Positions 41,877 to 50,825 of a stretch of DNA of 54,987 nt are shown here, piece after piece. Source of the stretch: an uncultured Coriobacteriaceae bacterium (lineage in GTDB: Bacteria > Actinomycetota > Coriobacteriia > Coriobacteriales > Eggerthellaceae); contig URQU01000007.1 of assembly GCA_900550055.1 (NCBI GenBank), forward strand, positions 1 to 54,987, given 5' to 3'. The notes beneath the pieces were generated by a model. It was not told where the DNA came from, searched no databases, and was given only the letters and a program-made list of their open reading frames with translations. A program made the position numbers and the translations under genes. Position 1 is the stretch's first letter. The number at the start of each line of letters is the position of its first letter.

Positions 41877-43049
41877 ATGGCACAAACAATCGATCAAGCG
41901 AAAACCGGCGGCTTCGAAAACGTTGCCGTCATCGGCTTCGGCCTCATCGGCGCCAGCTTTGCCGCCGCATTGCGCGCGGCGAACCCGTCGGCGCAGGTCA
42001 TGGCCGTCGACACCGACCTGGCCACCCGCGTCGAGGCCGTCAACAGAGGCTGGGCCACCGCTACCGCCGCCCCCGATGCCGCGGAGTTCCGCGCGTTCAT
42101 CGAAGACGGCTGCGACCTGGTGGTTTTGGCCACGCCCGTTAGCGTGGTGGAAGGCTATTTGAAAGACCTGGCCGAGTGGGGCTATCGAGGCATCATCACC
42201 GATACCGCATCCACGAAAAGCCGCATCATCGAAATGGCCGCGTACACGCTTCCGTATCCGCAGAACTTCGTTCCCGGACACCCTATGGCCGGCTCCGAGA
42301 AGAACGGTATCGTGGGTGCTCGCGCCGACCTGTTCAAGGGCGCGTACTGGATCTTGTGCCCCGATGCCGATACGCCCGCCGAGCACTTCACGCGCCTGCA
42401 TGAGCTGATCACCGGCATCGGCGCGCGCGTCATCAGCCTGCCGCGCGAACAGCATGACGCGGCGGTGGCCGTGGTCAGCCACGTGCCGCATTTCACAGCC
42501 AGCTCCCTTGTGCAGCTTGCCGTGCGCCACGCCAAGGGCCAGGATTCGCTTATGCGCTTGGCAGCGGGCGGGTTCAAGGACTCCACGCGCATCGCGGCAG
42601 GCTCTCCCGAGCTGTGGTGCGGCATCGCCTTCGACAACAAAGATGCGCTTTTGGGTGGTTTGCGCGAGATGCAGGGCATCATCGGGCAGTTCGCCGATGC
42701 GCTTGAAGCGGGCGATCGCGCAATGCTGACCAGCCTGCTTGCCGAGGCAGCCGATGCCCGCCGCGCGCTGCCGGCCGCATGGCTGCCGTGCACCGAACGG
42801 CTGCTGGAGGTGCGCATCCCCATGGAGGACCGTCCCGGCGTGGTGGCCGAGGTCACCACCATCACCAGCAAGGTGGGGTGCAACATCCAGTCCATCGAGA
42901 TCGACCACGTTACCGAGGATTCGGCCGTGCTCTCGCTCGTGCTCACCGACGAAGGCGACATCGGCAAGCTGTCGGCGCACCTTATCAACGCCGGTTTCTC
43001 CGTTTCGTTCAGCCCGCTAGCGCCTAAGGAGCACACTCATGTCGGATAA
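41877..43049 (+). CDS. tyrA: Prephenate dehydrogenase with ACT domain
   Basis: A 390-residue NAD(P)-dependent enzyme converting prephenate to 4-hydroxyphenylpyruvate for tyrosine. VAVIGFGLIGASFAAAL is the Rossmann loop; GHPMAGSEKNG and SHVPHFTASSLV are active-site segments with the conserved His. An ACT regulatory domain (~310-380, EVRIPMEDRPGVVAEVTTI) suggests feedback by tyrosine. ATG 41877 begins MAQTIDQ; the longer frame from 41661 would run through the promoter. Its end overlaps aroA by 11 bases. Confidence 0.94.
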   Translation: MAQTIDQAKTGGFENVAVIGFGLIGASFAAALRAANPSAQVMAVDTDLATRVEAVNRGWATATAAPDAAEFRAFIEDGCDLVVLATPVSVVEGYLKDLAEWGYRGIITDTASTKSRIIEMAAYTLPYPQNFVPGHPMAGSEKNGIVGARADLFKGAYWILCPDADTPAEHFTRLHELITGIGARVISLPREQHDAAVAVVSHVPHFTASSLVQLAVRHAKGQDSLMRLAAGGFKDSTRIAAGSPELWCGIAFDNKDALLGGLREMQGIIGQFADALEAGDRAMLTSLLAEAADARRALPAAWLPCTERLLEVRIPMEDRPGVVAEVTTITSKVGCNIQSIEIDHVTEDSAVLSLVLTDEGDIGKLSAHLINAGFSVSFSPLAPKEHTHVG

Positions 43050-44358
43050 CATCACCGTCATCAAACCGTTGGAAAACCCCATGCACGGCTCCACGCGCGT
43101 GCCGGGCGACAAGTCCATCAGCCACCGCGCCGTGCTGTTCTCCGCCATGGCGGAAGGCACCTCGCGCGTGTCGGGCGTGCTGGATTCCGCCGACGTGCGC
43201 AGCTCCATCAGGGCCGTACGCGCGCTGGGCGCCCAGGTCAGCCTGGAGAAGCAGGCCGACGGAAGCCTTGCCGGCGGCATCACCGGCTGGGGCGCCGCCG
43301 GTCCCAGCCAGCCCGCCGAGCCCGTGGATTGCGGCAACTCCGGCACCACGGTGCGCCTGCTCATGGGCATCCTGGCGCCGTGGGATATCCAGGTCACGCT
43401 CACGGGCGATTCCTCGTTGTGCAAGCGCCCGATGCGCCGTATCACCGCGCCGCTCATGAAGATGGGCGCGTGCTTCCTTCCCGAAGGCCGCGAGACGCTG
43501 CCCATCACCGTCCACGGCGGCGGGCTGCGCCCCCTCACCTACGACGCCCCCATGGCATCGGCCCAGCTCAAGACCGCTGTGCTGCTTGCCGGCATGTACG
43601 CCTCGGGAACCACCACGGTCAACGAGCCTGCGCCGAGCCGCAACCACACCGAGCTCATGCTGCCAGAATACGGCGTGGCCACCACGGCCGGCGCCTGCAC
43701 GGCCAGCGTGACCGGTCCCGCTCGGCCCCAGGCCAGCGAGGTGCTCGTGCCGGGCGACCCCTCTTCGGCGGCGTTCCTTGCTTGCGCGGCGGTTTTGCGC
43801 CCCGAAAGCTCGATCCAGATCGAGGACGTCAGCCTGAACACGGCCCGCATCGGCTTCGTGCGCACGCTCGAGCGCATGGGCGCCCAGGTCGGCGTCGCGC
43901 ACACGGGTGCGGCGGGCAAGGAGCCTTACGGCATCATCGAGGCCTGCTATACGCCCGACCTGCGCGGGTGCGAGGTGCCGGCCGACAAGATCGCCGGCAT
44001 CATCGACGAGATCCCCGTGCTGGCGCTGGTGGCGGCGCACGCGCATGGAATCACCGTGTTCCGCCAAGTGGGGGAGCTTCGTGTGAAGGAAACCGACCGT
44101 CTTGCCGCTATAATGGACGGTCTGGCAAAGCTGGGCGTGGACACTTGGTGCGAAGGCGACGACCTTTACATCGAGGGCCAGCCCGGCCTGCAGGTTCCCG
44201 AGGGGCTCGAGTTCGACTCGCTCGGCGACCATCGCCTTGCCATGACCTGGTCGCTCGTCGGCCTGACCGGCAAGGTTTCCGTGAACATCAAGGATTTCGG
44301 GGCAGTGCGCGTGAGCTACCCCGGCTTCCTGGACGATATCGAAAGGCTTGCACGATGA
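43039..44358 (+). CDS. aroA: 3-phosphoshikimate 1-carboxyvinyltransferase (EPSP synthase)
   Basis: A 439-residue enzyme of the shikimate pathway, joining PEP to shikimate-3-phosphate. GDKSISHRAVLFSAMAEG, DCGNSGTTVRLLMG (binding PEP), MASAQLKTAVLLAG and LRVKETDRLAAI are all present. Start inside the end of tyrA and stop overlapping the cmk ATG: a tightly coupled tyrA-aroA-cmk-plsC operon. Confidence 0.97.
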   Translation: MSDNITVIKPLENPMHGSTRVPGDKSISHRAVLFSAMAEGTSRVSGVLDSADVRSSIRAVRALGAQVSLEKQADGSLAGGITGWGAAGPSQPAEPVDCGNSGTTVRLLMGILAPWDIQVTLTGDSSLCKRPMRRITAPLMKMGACFLPEGRETLPITVHGGGLRPLTYDAPMASAQLKTAVLLAGMYASGTTTVNEPAPSRNHTELMLPEYGVATTAGACTASVTGPARPQASEVLVPGDPSSAAFLACAAVLRPESSIQIEDVSLNTARIGFVRTLERMGAQVGVAHTGAAGKEPYGIIEACYTPDLRGCEVPADKIAGIIDEIPVLALVAAHAHGITVFRQVGELRVKETDRLAAIMDGLAKLGVDTWCEGDDLYIEGQPGLQVPEGLEFDSLGDHRLAMTWSLVGLTGKVSVNIKDFGAVRVSYPGFLDDIERLAR

Positions 44359-45035
44359 TCATCGCTATCGACGGCCCGAGCGGCGCCGGCAAATCGACCG
44401 TTTCGAAGGCGGTGGCGCGCCGTTTGGGCTTCTCGTGCCTGGACACGGGCGCCATGTACCGCTCCATCGCTTGGCAGGCGCTGCAAGACGGCGTTTCGCT
44501 GCAGGACGGCGAAGCGCTCGGCCGCATCGCCGACACGCACGAGATCGGGTTCTCCCATGAGCCGGGTGACCCGTTTCCGCGCCGCGTCTCCATTTCCGGC
44601 GTGGATGTGACCGATGCCATCCGCACCGCCGAGATCGACCGTTCCGTCAGCGCCGTGGCCGCCGCCCCCGCTGTTCGCCAGGCGCTTGTGGCCCAGCAGC
44701 AGCGCATCGGCCGCGCGGGCAACTACGTGGTGGAAGGTCGCGACATCGGCACGGCGGTGTTCCCCGAGGCCCCGCTTAAGGTGTTTTTGACCGCCAGCGC
44801 CGCCGAGCGCGCCCATCGCCGCGTGGCGCAAAACGAGCGTCGCGGCGTGGGCAGCATCGATTACGCCGAGGTGCTCGCCGATATCGAGCGCCGCGACGCC
44901 ATCGATTCCTCGCGCGACACCAGCCCGCTCAAGCCGGCGCCCGATGCCGTGCAGATGGATTCCACGGGTCGCACCATCGAGCAGATCATCGAGCGCATCT
45001 GCGCTCTTGCCCAGGAGAAGGGCGTGCACGTATGA
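44355..45035 (+). CDS. cmk: Cytidylate kinase
   Basis: A 226-residue nucleoside monophosphate kinase: IAIDGPSGAGKSTVSKAVA (P-loop), DTGAMYRSIAW (CMP-binding) and VEGRDIGTAVFP. It makes CDP/dCDP from CMP/dCMP, indirectly feeding CTP-dependent lipid and CDP-alcohol synthesis. ATG at 44355 overlaps the aroA stop (ATGA); the very long frame from 43329 is an artefact through aroA. Fully overlapping start and stop signals on both sides. Confidence 0.96.
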   Translation: MIIAIDGPSGAGKSTVSKAVARRLGFSCLDTGAMYRSIAWQALQDGVSLQDGEALGRIADTHEIGFSHEPGDPFPRRVSISGVDVTDAIRTAEIDRSVSAVAAAPAVRQALVAQQQRIGRAGNYVVEGRDIGTAVFPEAPLKVFLTASAAERAHRRVAQNERRGVGSIDYAEVLADIERRDAIDSSRDTSPLKPAPDAVQMDSTGRTIEQIIERICALAQEKGVHV

Positions 45036-45883
45036 GCTTGTTTTTGAGATACGAGGACATGTGGGACCGCGCGCTCGGAGGCACCACCGATGAGAAGCAG
45101 ATCCCGCATTGGTTCGCGAACTTCGCGTATGTGCTGATCGGCTTCGTGTTCAAGGTGCTGTTCCGTTATCGCGTGGGCGGGCGCGAGAACCTTCGCGCGT
45201 TCAAGGACCGCTGCGGTGCGGTGGTGGTTTCCAACCATACCTCGTTTCTGGACGTGGTGCTCATGTACATGGCCGCGCGCCCGAGCCAGTTCGTGCGCCT
45301 GATGGGCCGCGACTCGCTGTTCGGCAACGCCCACGGCTTGGCGGGGCAGATCCTCTCACGCGTGGGCGCGTTCCCCATCAAGCGCGATTCGGCAGACCGC
45401 ACCGCCATCAAGCGCGCGGCGCACATGCTGAAGGGAAATCAGCTGGTGGGCATCCTGCCGGAGGGCACGCGTCGTGGCAAGGGCAGCAAAACGCCCGAAA
45501 TCCACTCCGGTGCGGCGTTCATCGCGAAGATGGGCAAGGCGCCCATCCTGCCCATGTGCGTGCGCGAGGCGGAGAACGTCAAGCGCAAAGGCGAGCGCAT
45601 CCGTTTTCCGAAAATCTCGGTGGAATACGGAAAGCCCCTGGTGGTAAGCGATTTCGACTTCTTGCCGAAGGAGGATCGCCTGGACGGGTGCTCGTGGTAT
45701 GCCATGCGCGAGGTGTTCGCGCTGCACCAGCGTGTGCCGCGTGAGCAGGTGGATATGGTCGCGCTGTTCCCCGGCGGCCGCGACTTCACGGAGGTGTTCG
45801 CCGCCCATCCCATTCCCGAGCACACTCCCGCCGAGGCCATCGAGCTGACCCGCCCCACGAAGAAGGCGAAGGTCGAGCAATAG
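45032..45883 (+). CDS. plsC: 1-acylglycerol-3-phosphate acyltransferase
   Basis: A 283-residue membrane-associated PlsC-family acyltransferase. SNHTSFLDVV is the catalytic HX4D motif, ILPEGTRRGKG the glycerol-phosphate-binding motif. An N-terminal hydrophobic helix (~28-46) precedes the domain, and the C-terminal ~70 residues are an extension that is not part of the core. It makes phosphatidic acid from lysophosphatidic acid. ATG overlaps the cmk stop; last gene of the operon before a G+C-rich hairpin. Confidence 0.92.
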   Translation: MSLFLRYEDMWDRALGGTTDEKQIPHWFANFAYVLIGFVFKVLFRYRVGGRENLRAFKDRCGAVVVSNHTSFLDVVLMYMAARPSQFVRLMGRDSLFGNAHGLAGQILSRVGAFPIKRDSADRTAIKRAAHMLKGNQLVGILPEGTRRGKGSKTPEIHSGAAFIAKMGKAPILPMCVREAENVKRKGERIRFPKISVEYGKPLVVSDFDFLPKEDRLDGCSWYAMREVFALHQRVPREQVDMVALFPGGRDFTEVFAAHPIPEHTPAEAIELTRPTKKAKVEQ

Positions 45884-45899
45884 CAGGTTTGAGGGGCAG

Positions 45900-45920
45900 G
45901 GGCCGCGAGAGCGGCCCTTT
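45900..45920 (+). terminator. Possible terminator after plsC
   Basis: GGGCCGC/GCGGCCC (45900-45906 with 45911-45917) closes a GAGA tetraloop and runs into TTTGCG. The stem is strong but the T run is short. Confidence 0.5.
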
Positions 45921-45950
45921 GCGTTATCGTGAGCCCTGCAAACCTCTGAG

Positions 45951-46102
45951 CAGCAAGTCGCAAAGCCGCTAACCGGCGAACCGCGGTCGCAAGCCGCAAA
46001 CCCGCAAGCTGCAAGTTGCGTATCCGCACGTTTCGGTTGCAGGCCGCAAGCCGCTATCTACCAACCGCAAGCCGCAGACGGCAATCTGCGAGCCGCAACC
46101 TT
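45951..46102. repeat. Degenerate 7-bp tandem array before ispH
   Basis: About twenty copies of a heptamer close to AAGCCGC/CCGCAAG keep a 7-base register over ~150 bases (for example AAGCTGC, AAGTTGC, AGGCCGC, AAGCCGC, CAACCGC, AATCTGC). It ends ~20 bases before the ispH start. No protein is encoded. The GCAA core recalls the 12-base repeat in nadB and niaR, read on the other strand. Confidence 0.75.
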
Positions 46103-46124
46103 CACCTATACGAAAGGATCGGAC

Positions 46125-46961
46125 ATGGAAGTCATCCGCAGCAAGAATGCCGGCGCATGCTACGGCGTGCAACGAGCCCTTGACCTGGCCCTGAAGGCCA
46201 GCGAGGGAGATGGCAGCGCGTTCACGTTGGGGCCGCTCATCCACAATCCCCAGGTGGTGGCGAACCTTGAGGCGCGCGGTGTGATGGCCGTGTCGGAACC
46301 CGAGCAGGCAACGCACGGGGCCATCATCATCCGCAGCCATGGCGTCACCCCGGCAGTGCGCCGCTCGGTGGAGGCGCGCGGGCTTCCCGTGATCGATGCC
46401 ACGTGCCCGCATGTCGCGCGCGCGCAAAAGGCCGCCGCCACGCTTGCCGAGGAGTGCGGCTACGTGGTGGTGGTGGGCGAGGAGGGCCATCCCGAGGTGG
46501 AGGGTCTGGTTGCCTACGCTCATGAAGCTGGTGCGCAGGTGCATGTGGCGGAAACGGCCGCCGACCTGCCTGTCGACCTGCCCGAGCGCGTGGGCGTTGT
46601 CGTGCAGACCACGCAGACCCGCGATGCGCTCGACGACGTGCTCGAGGGCATCCGCGCCCAGGGCGTTGCCGCGCAGGTCAAGGACACGGTGTGCACGGCT
46701 ACGCGCCAGCGTCAGCAGGCCGCCGCGGAGCTTGCCGGGCAGATGGACGCCATCGTGGTCATCGGCGGCCGCAATTCGGCCAATACCACGCATCTTGCCG
46801 AGATCTGCGCCGCGGAATGCCCGCGCACGCACCATATCGAGTCGGCCGCCGAGCTTGACCCGGCGTGGTTCGAGGGCTGCTCGACCGTGGGCGTCACGGC
46901 CGGCGCCAGCACCCCCGACGATCAGATCGACGAGGTGGTGCAGCGCCTGGAGCGCATGTAG
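46125..46961 (+). CDS. ispH: 4-hydroxy-3-methylbut-2-enyl diphosphate reductase
   Basis: A 278-residue iron-sulfur enzyme, last step of the MEP isoprenoid pathway. The three cluster cysteines lie in NAGACYGVQRAL, DATCPHVARAQ and a late GRNSANTT-AECPRTHHI region. RSHGVTP and SANTTHL are substrate-binding segments, and GVTAGASTPDDQID closes the domain. ATG with GAAAGGA before it. It supplies isopentenyl diphosphate, also needed for the undecaprenyl carriers of the glycan genes in this window. Confidence 0.96.
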   Translation: MEVIRSKNAGACYGVQRALDLALKASEGDGSAFTLGPLIHNPQVVANLEARGVMAVSEPEQATHGAIIIRSHGVTPAVRRSVEARGLPVIDATCPHVARAQKAAATLAEECGYVVVVGEEGHPEVEGLVAYAHEAGAQVHVAETAADLPVDLPERVGVVVQTTQTRDALDDVLEGIRAQGVAAQVKDTVCTATRQRQQAAAELAGQMDAIVVIGGRNSANTTHLAEICAAECPRTHHIESAAELDPAWFEGCSTVGVTAGASTPDDQIDEVVQRLERM

Positions 46962-46981
46962 CGACCATAACCCCATGTGAG

Positions 46982-47029
46982 CCGTCCCCGTCCGTGCATG
47001 TTCCGGCATGTGAGGGCGGGGACGGTTTT
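46982..47029 (+). terminator. Terminator after ispH
   Basis: CCGTCCCCG (46982-46990) pairs with CGGGGACGG (47017-47025), with a CATG/CATG inner pairing, then four T. Confidence 0.8.
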
Positions 47030-47055
47030 GTGTTCGGGCGGTGTGGAAACGGGGC

Positions 47056-47075
47056 GATTTGTTGTGCAACAAATC
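47056..47075. promoter_or_regulatory. 20-bp palindrome before the LytTR gene
   Basis: GATTTGTTG and CAACAAATC are perfect 9-bp inverted arms around TG, ~95 bases before the start. A candidate binding site for this or another regulator. Confidence 0.5.
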
Positions 47076-47168
47076 TCGCGAAAACCGGGTTAGCCTTGAA
47101 GCATGAAACGAAGCCGAACCGGCGCTGCGAACGCGCCAGGGCGCGAACGTGATGCGGAGGTTGCCACC

Positions 47169-47897
47169 ATGTGCAGGATATTGCTCGTCGAAGATGCCGT
47201 GCCCGAGGCCGCTGCGCTGCGCACGCTTATCGAGCAGCATCCCTGCGCCGGCGCGATCCAGCTGGAGAGCTGTACGTTTTCCCAGGTGAGCAAGCGCATC
47301 TCCCAAGGCCCGCGCATCGATGCGCTGTTCGTCCCCGTGGATGCTCCCGGTGCTTTTCCGACGTGCGATCCCGACGAGCGAGCCGGCATCGCGTTGGTGC
47401 GCGGGCTGCAGGACCGCGGCATCCTTCCGCTGACCGTGTATTGCACCACGCGTGCCGCCTACACTTCGGCGGTGTACGGCACCGATCATCAGTATCTGCT
47501 GCTGGCTCCCTATTCGCCCACCGAGGCGCGCAACGCCTTGGACAAGCTGTTCGGCCTGCTCGGCCATCGCACGGCTAACCCGCTTGCGCTGCGCTCCAAC
47601 GGGACCGTGCACATCGTGGATCCCGTCGACGTGGTGTATGTGAAGAGCATGGGGCGAAAGGTGCTGGTCAGGCTTTCGGATAAGCGCTTGCTGGAATCGT
47701 ACGCGGCCTTGTCCGAGCTTGAGCAGCAGCTGCCCGGCAGCTTCGTGCGCTGCCACAAAAGCTATCTGGCGAACATGGAGCACGTCGTCCAGGCCTCAAG
47801 CGATGGGCTGGTCATGGACAGCGACGAGGCCGTGCCCGTCAGCCAGCGCCAGTATCGCAGCGTCCGCGACGCCCTCATGTCGTTCTCCGCGTCGTAG
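47169..47897 (+). CDS. LytTR response regulator with atypical receiver
   Basis: A 242-residue regulator. The receiver-like N-terminus (MCRILLVEDAVPEA, with the acidic pair) extends to ~120. Where phosphoacceptor Asp is expected (pattern FLDIDLPG), the sequence reads LFVPVDAPG, so that Asp is replaced by Pro. The C-terminal ~100 residues are a LytTR DNA-binding domain (VYVKSMGRKVLV, SFVRCHKSYLANMEHV). Start at ATG 47169 with GGAGG; the frame upstream to 47103 is rejected. No histidine kinase is next to it. The receiver may be unphosphorylated or respond to a ligand. Confidence 0.85.
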   Translation: MCRILLVEDAVPEAAALRTLIEQHPCAGAIQLESCTFSQVSKRISQGPRIDALFVPVDAPGAFPTCDPDERAGIALVRGLQDRGILPLTVYCTTRAAYTSAVYGTDHQYLLLAPYSPTEARNALDKLFGLLGHRTANPLALRSNGTVHIVDPVDVVYVKSMGRKVLVRLSDKRLLESYAALSELEQQLPGSFVRCHKSYLANMEHVVQASSDGLVMDSDEAVPVSQRQYRSVRDALMSFSAS

Positions 47898-47999
47898 GTC
47901 CTCATCCCCAGTTGCGCTGATTTTCCGCGCCGCTCGTCCGCTGGGCGCCCTAGCGGGTACGGCATGCTACCATGATATGCTGCGAAAAATCAACGGCAT

Positions 48000-49451
48000 A
48001 TGGGTGAATGGAAGCGGAAAGGCGGTGTCGACGTGGGCATTTATCCTCCTCAGGATGTGGCGAAGCAGGCTGCGCAGCCAGCGGGCCGTCGCAAGCGCCG
48101 CGCTCCCGAGCCTCCGAAGGCCGTCATCGAATCCGTGCTGCCCGAAAGCCCTGCCGACGATGCGGGCTTCACGCCGGGCTGCATCATCACCAGCGTGGAC
48201 GGCCAGCCTGTGCGCGACATGATCGACTGGCGTTGGCTTACCGCCGACGACGTGATCACCCTCGGATACATCGACACCGACGGCGACTCCGGCGAGGTGG
48301 AGCTTGAACGCTACGAAGGCGAGGAGTGGGGCTTCGAGTTTTCCGGCGTGGTGTTCGACGGCGTCAAGCTGTGCCGCAACGCCTGCATCTTCTGCTTCAT
48401 GCGCCAGCTGCCCGACGACATGCGCCCGTCGCTGAGCCTGCGCGACGACGACTTCCGCCTCAGCTTCCTGTCCGGAACGTTCGTCACGTTCACCAACTTG
48501 TCTGCCGAGGACGAGGCGCGCATCATCGAGCAGCACATCAGCCCGCTGCGCGTTTCCCTGCATGCATCCAACCCCGAGGTTCGCCGCCGCATCATCGGCC
48601 GGCATGCCCAGCACGGCATCGACGTGATGGACCGCCTGCTTGCCGCCGGCATCGAGTTCCACGCGCAGATCGTGCTCATGCCCGACGAGAATGACGGCGA
48701 CGCGCTGCGCGAGACGCTCGACTGGGCGTACGCGCGCCCGGGCATCCTGGACATCTGCATCGTGCCGCTGGGCTTCACCAAGCACCAGACATGCTTCACG
48801 AAAAGCTTCAACGACCCGGTGGCCGCCCGTGCCGCCATGGATGCTATCGTGCCTGCTCAACAGCGCGCCCTTGCCGAACGCGGGCATCTGTGGGCCTTCG
48901 CCGCCGACGAGTTCTACTGCAACGCCTACGGCGATGAGCTGCTGGAGAACCTCCCGCCCACCGAGCACTACGGCGATTTCGGCATGTTCGAGGACGGCGT
49001 GGGCATTATTCGCTCGTTCGTGGACGATTGGGAAGCGGCGGAAGCTGCCGGGCTTGACGCGCAAGCAGCGCAAGCGCTGCAGCAGGCGGGCATGCGCGTG
49101 CGCTACATCGCCGGCATGGCCACGCCGCATTTCTTTCGCCCCCTGTTCTCACGCGGCCCGCTTGCCGGGGTGGTGGAGCCGCTGTTCGTGGAGAACCGCT
49201 TCTTCGGCGGGAACGTCGACGTCACGGGGCTGTTGTGCAGCTGCGACATCGCCGAGGCCATCCGCGCCGACTCGGCCGAGCATCCGGGTTGGACGTACGT
49301 GGTCCCCAAGGTCATCTTCAACGACAACGGCGTCACGCTCGATGACGCAACGTTGGAGGATATGGGGAAGGCGGCGGGCGTGCCCGTGAGCGTGGTATCC
49401 TGTAACGCGACTGGGTTCTTGCCGGAACTCGTCGAACTGGCGCGCGAATAG
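48000..49451 (+). CDS. PDZ-radical SAM-DUF512 protein
   Basis: A 483-residue protein of the DUF512 group. A PDZ-like domain (~40-100, ADDAGFTPGCIITSVDGQPV) is followed by a radical SAM-type core whose iron-sulfur motif reads C125-x3-C129-x2-C132 (CRNACIFC), then a C-terminal DUF512 domain. The natural reaction of this family is not established. ATG at 48000 is used; a GTG at 48033 with GGAAAGGCGG eight bases before it is an equally good start. Located just before der, as in many Gram-positive genomes. Confidence 0.9.
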   Translation: MGEWKRKGGVDVGIYPPQDVAKQAAQPAGRRKRRAPEPPKAVIESVLPESPADDAGFTPGCIITSVDGQPVRDMIDWRWLTADDVITLGYIDTDGDSGEVELERYEGEEWGFEFSGVVFDGVKLCRNACIFCFMRQLPDDMRPSLSLRDDDFRLSFLSGTFVTFTNLSAEDEARIIEQHISPLRVSLHASNPEVRRRIIGRHAQHGIDVMDRLLAAGIEFHAQIVLMPDENDGDALRETLDWAYARPGILDICIVPLGFTKHQTCFTKSFNDPVAARAAMDAIVPAQQRALAERGHLWAFAADEFYCNAYGDELLENLPPTEHYGDFGMFEDGVGIIRSFVDDWEAAEAAGLDAQAAQALQQAGMRVRYIAGMATPHFFRPLFSRGPLAGVVEPLFVENRFFGGNVDVTGLLCSCDIAEAIRADSAEHPGWTYVVPKVIFNDNGVTLDDATLEDMGKAAGVPVSVVSCNATGFLPELVELARE

Positions 49452-49496
49452 CGGCGCCGCAAACGTAGTATTTTCCTCAACCGAAAAGGATTTGAT

Positions 49497-50813
49497 ATGG
49501 CTCTGCCCATTGTGGCGGTTGTTGGACGGCCGAACGTCGGCAAGTCCACCTTCGTTAACCGCATTGCCCAGGCCGACGAGGCCATCGTGCACGAGATGCG
49601 CGGCGTCACCCGCGACCGTTCGTACCACATCGCCGACTGGAACGGCGTTCAGTTCAAGCTCATCGACACCGGCGGTATCGAGATGGGCGACGACGACGCG
49701 TTCCAGAGCTCCATCCGCACGCAGGCGTTCGCCGGCGTGAACGAGGCAGACGTCATCGTGTTCATCGTCGACGGCCGCACCGGCATCAACGCCGACGACG
49801 AGGAGGTGGCGCGCGTGCTGCGCAAGACCTCCAAGCCGGTGTATCTGGTGGTGAACAAAATGGACAACCCCGATACCATGGACCAGATCTGGGAGTTCTA
49901 CCAGCTGGGCCTGGGCGATCCGTGGTCGGTCTCCTCGCTGCACGGCAACGGCACGGGCGACCTGCTCGACGCCGTGGTGGAGGACCTGAAGAAGGTCGAG
50001 ACGGCCGACGACGAGGAGGAGGACGGCGGCATCAACATCGCCATCATCGGCCGCCCCAACGCCGGCAAGTCCTCGCTGACCAACCGTCTGACCTCGGATG
50101 ATCGCTCCATCGTGTCCAACGTTGCCGGCACCACGCGCGATGCCATCGACACCGTGATCGAGCACGACGGCCAGCGCTACACCATCGTCGACACCGCCGG
50201 CCTGCGCCAGAAGAGCAAGATCGACGAGGACGTGGAGTACTACGGCTTCGTGCGCGCTATGCGCGCCATCGACCGCGCCGACGTGGCGATCCTGGTCATC
50301 GACGGATCCATCGGCCTGACCGACCAGGACCAGCGCGTGGCCGGCTTCGCCGCCGACCGCCAGTGCGCCATGGTCATCGTGCTGAACAAGTGGGACCTGG
50401 TGGAGGGTCCCGACGCCAAGGCCGAGGTTCGCGAGAAGATCACCGACCGCATGACGTTCGTGGGCTATGCCCCCGTTGTGGCCACCTGTGCGCTCACGGG
50501 CAAATCCGTCCATCGCATCTGGGAGGCCGTCGACGTCGCCTACGAGAACTTCTGCAAGAACATCCCCACCAACCAGCTCAACGTCTGGCTGGGCGAGATC
50601 CGCGAGGGCGGCCACACCGTGTCGAAGGGCAAGGCCATCCTGCGCATGAAGTACGTCACCCAAACGGCAACGTGCCCGCCGCAGTTCACGTTCTTCGTGA
50701 ACCGCCCCGATCTGGTCAACGACAACTACGAGCGCTTCCTGGAGAATCGCCTGCGAAAGTCGTTCGACCTGACGGGCACCCCCATCCGTATGAAATTTAA
50801 GAAAAAAGATTAA
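49497..50813 (+). CDS. der: Ribosome biogenesis GTPase Der
   Basis: A 438-residue double GTPase: GRPNVGKSTF, DTGGI and NKMD in domain 1; GRPNAGKSSL, DTAGL and NKWD in domain 2; and a KH-like C-terminal domain. It is required for maturation of the 50S subunit. ATG with AAAAGGA eight bases before. Followed after 12 bases by plsY. Confidence 0.97.
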   Translation: MALPIVAVVGRPNVGKSTFVNRIAQADEAIVHEMRGVTRDRSYHIADWNGVQFKLIDTGGIEMGDDDAFQSSIRTQAFAGVNEADVIVFIVDGRTGINADDEEVARVLRKTSKPVYLVVNKMDNPDTMDQIWEFYQLGLGDPWSVSSLHGNGTGDLLDAVVEDLKKVETADDEEEDGGINIAIIGRPNAGKSSLTNRLTSDDRSIVSNVAGTTRDAIDTVIEHDGQRYTIVDTAGLRQKSKIDEDVEYYGFVRAMRAIDRADVAILVIDGSIGLTDQDQRVAGFAADRQCAMVIVLNKWDLVEGPDAKAEVREKITDRMTFVGYAPVVATCALTGKSVHRIWEAVDVAYENFCKNIPTNQLNVWLGEIREGGHTVSKGKAILRMKYVTQTATCPPQFTFFVNRPDLVNDNYERFLENRLRKSFDLTGTPIRMKFKKKD

Positions 50814-50825
50814 GAGAGATCCGCT

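Noticed and set aside
43329..44354. Extended start of cmk far inside aroA
   Set aside because: Residues before MIIAIDGPSGAGKS are low-complexity shadow of aroA; the ATGA overlap at 44355 is the real start.
45951..46102. CRISPR or insertion-sequence end
   Set aside because: Seven-base units without spacers or a transposase; a simple degenerate tandem array.
45969..47783. Minus-strand 604-residue frame over ispH and the LytTR gene
   Set aside because: Both plus-strand genes carry complete conserved motifs; the frame also crosses the heptamer array and a terminator.
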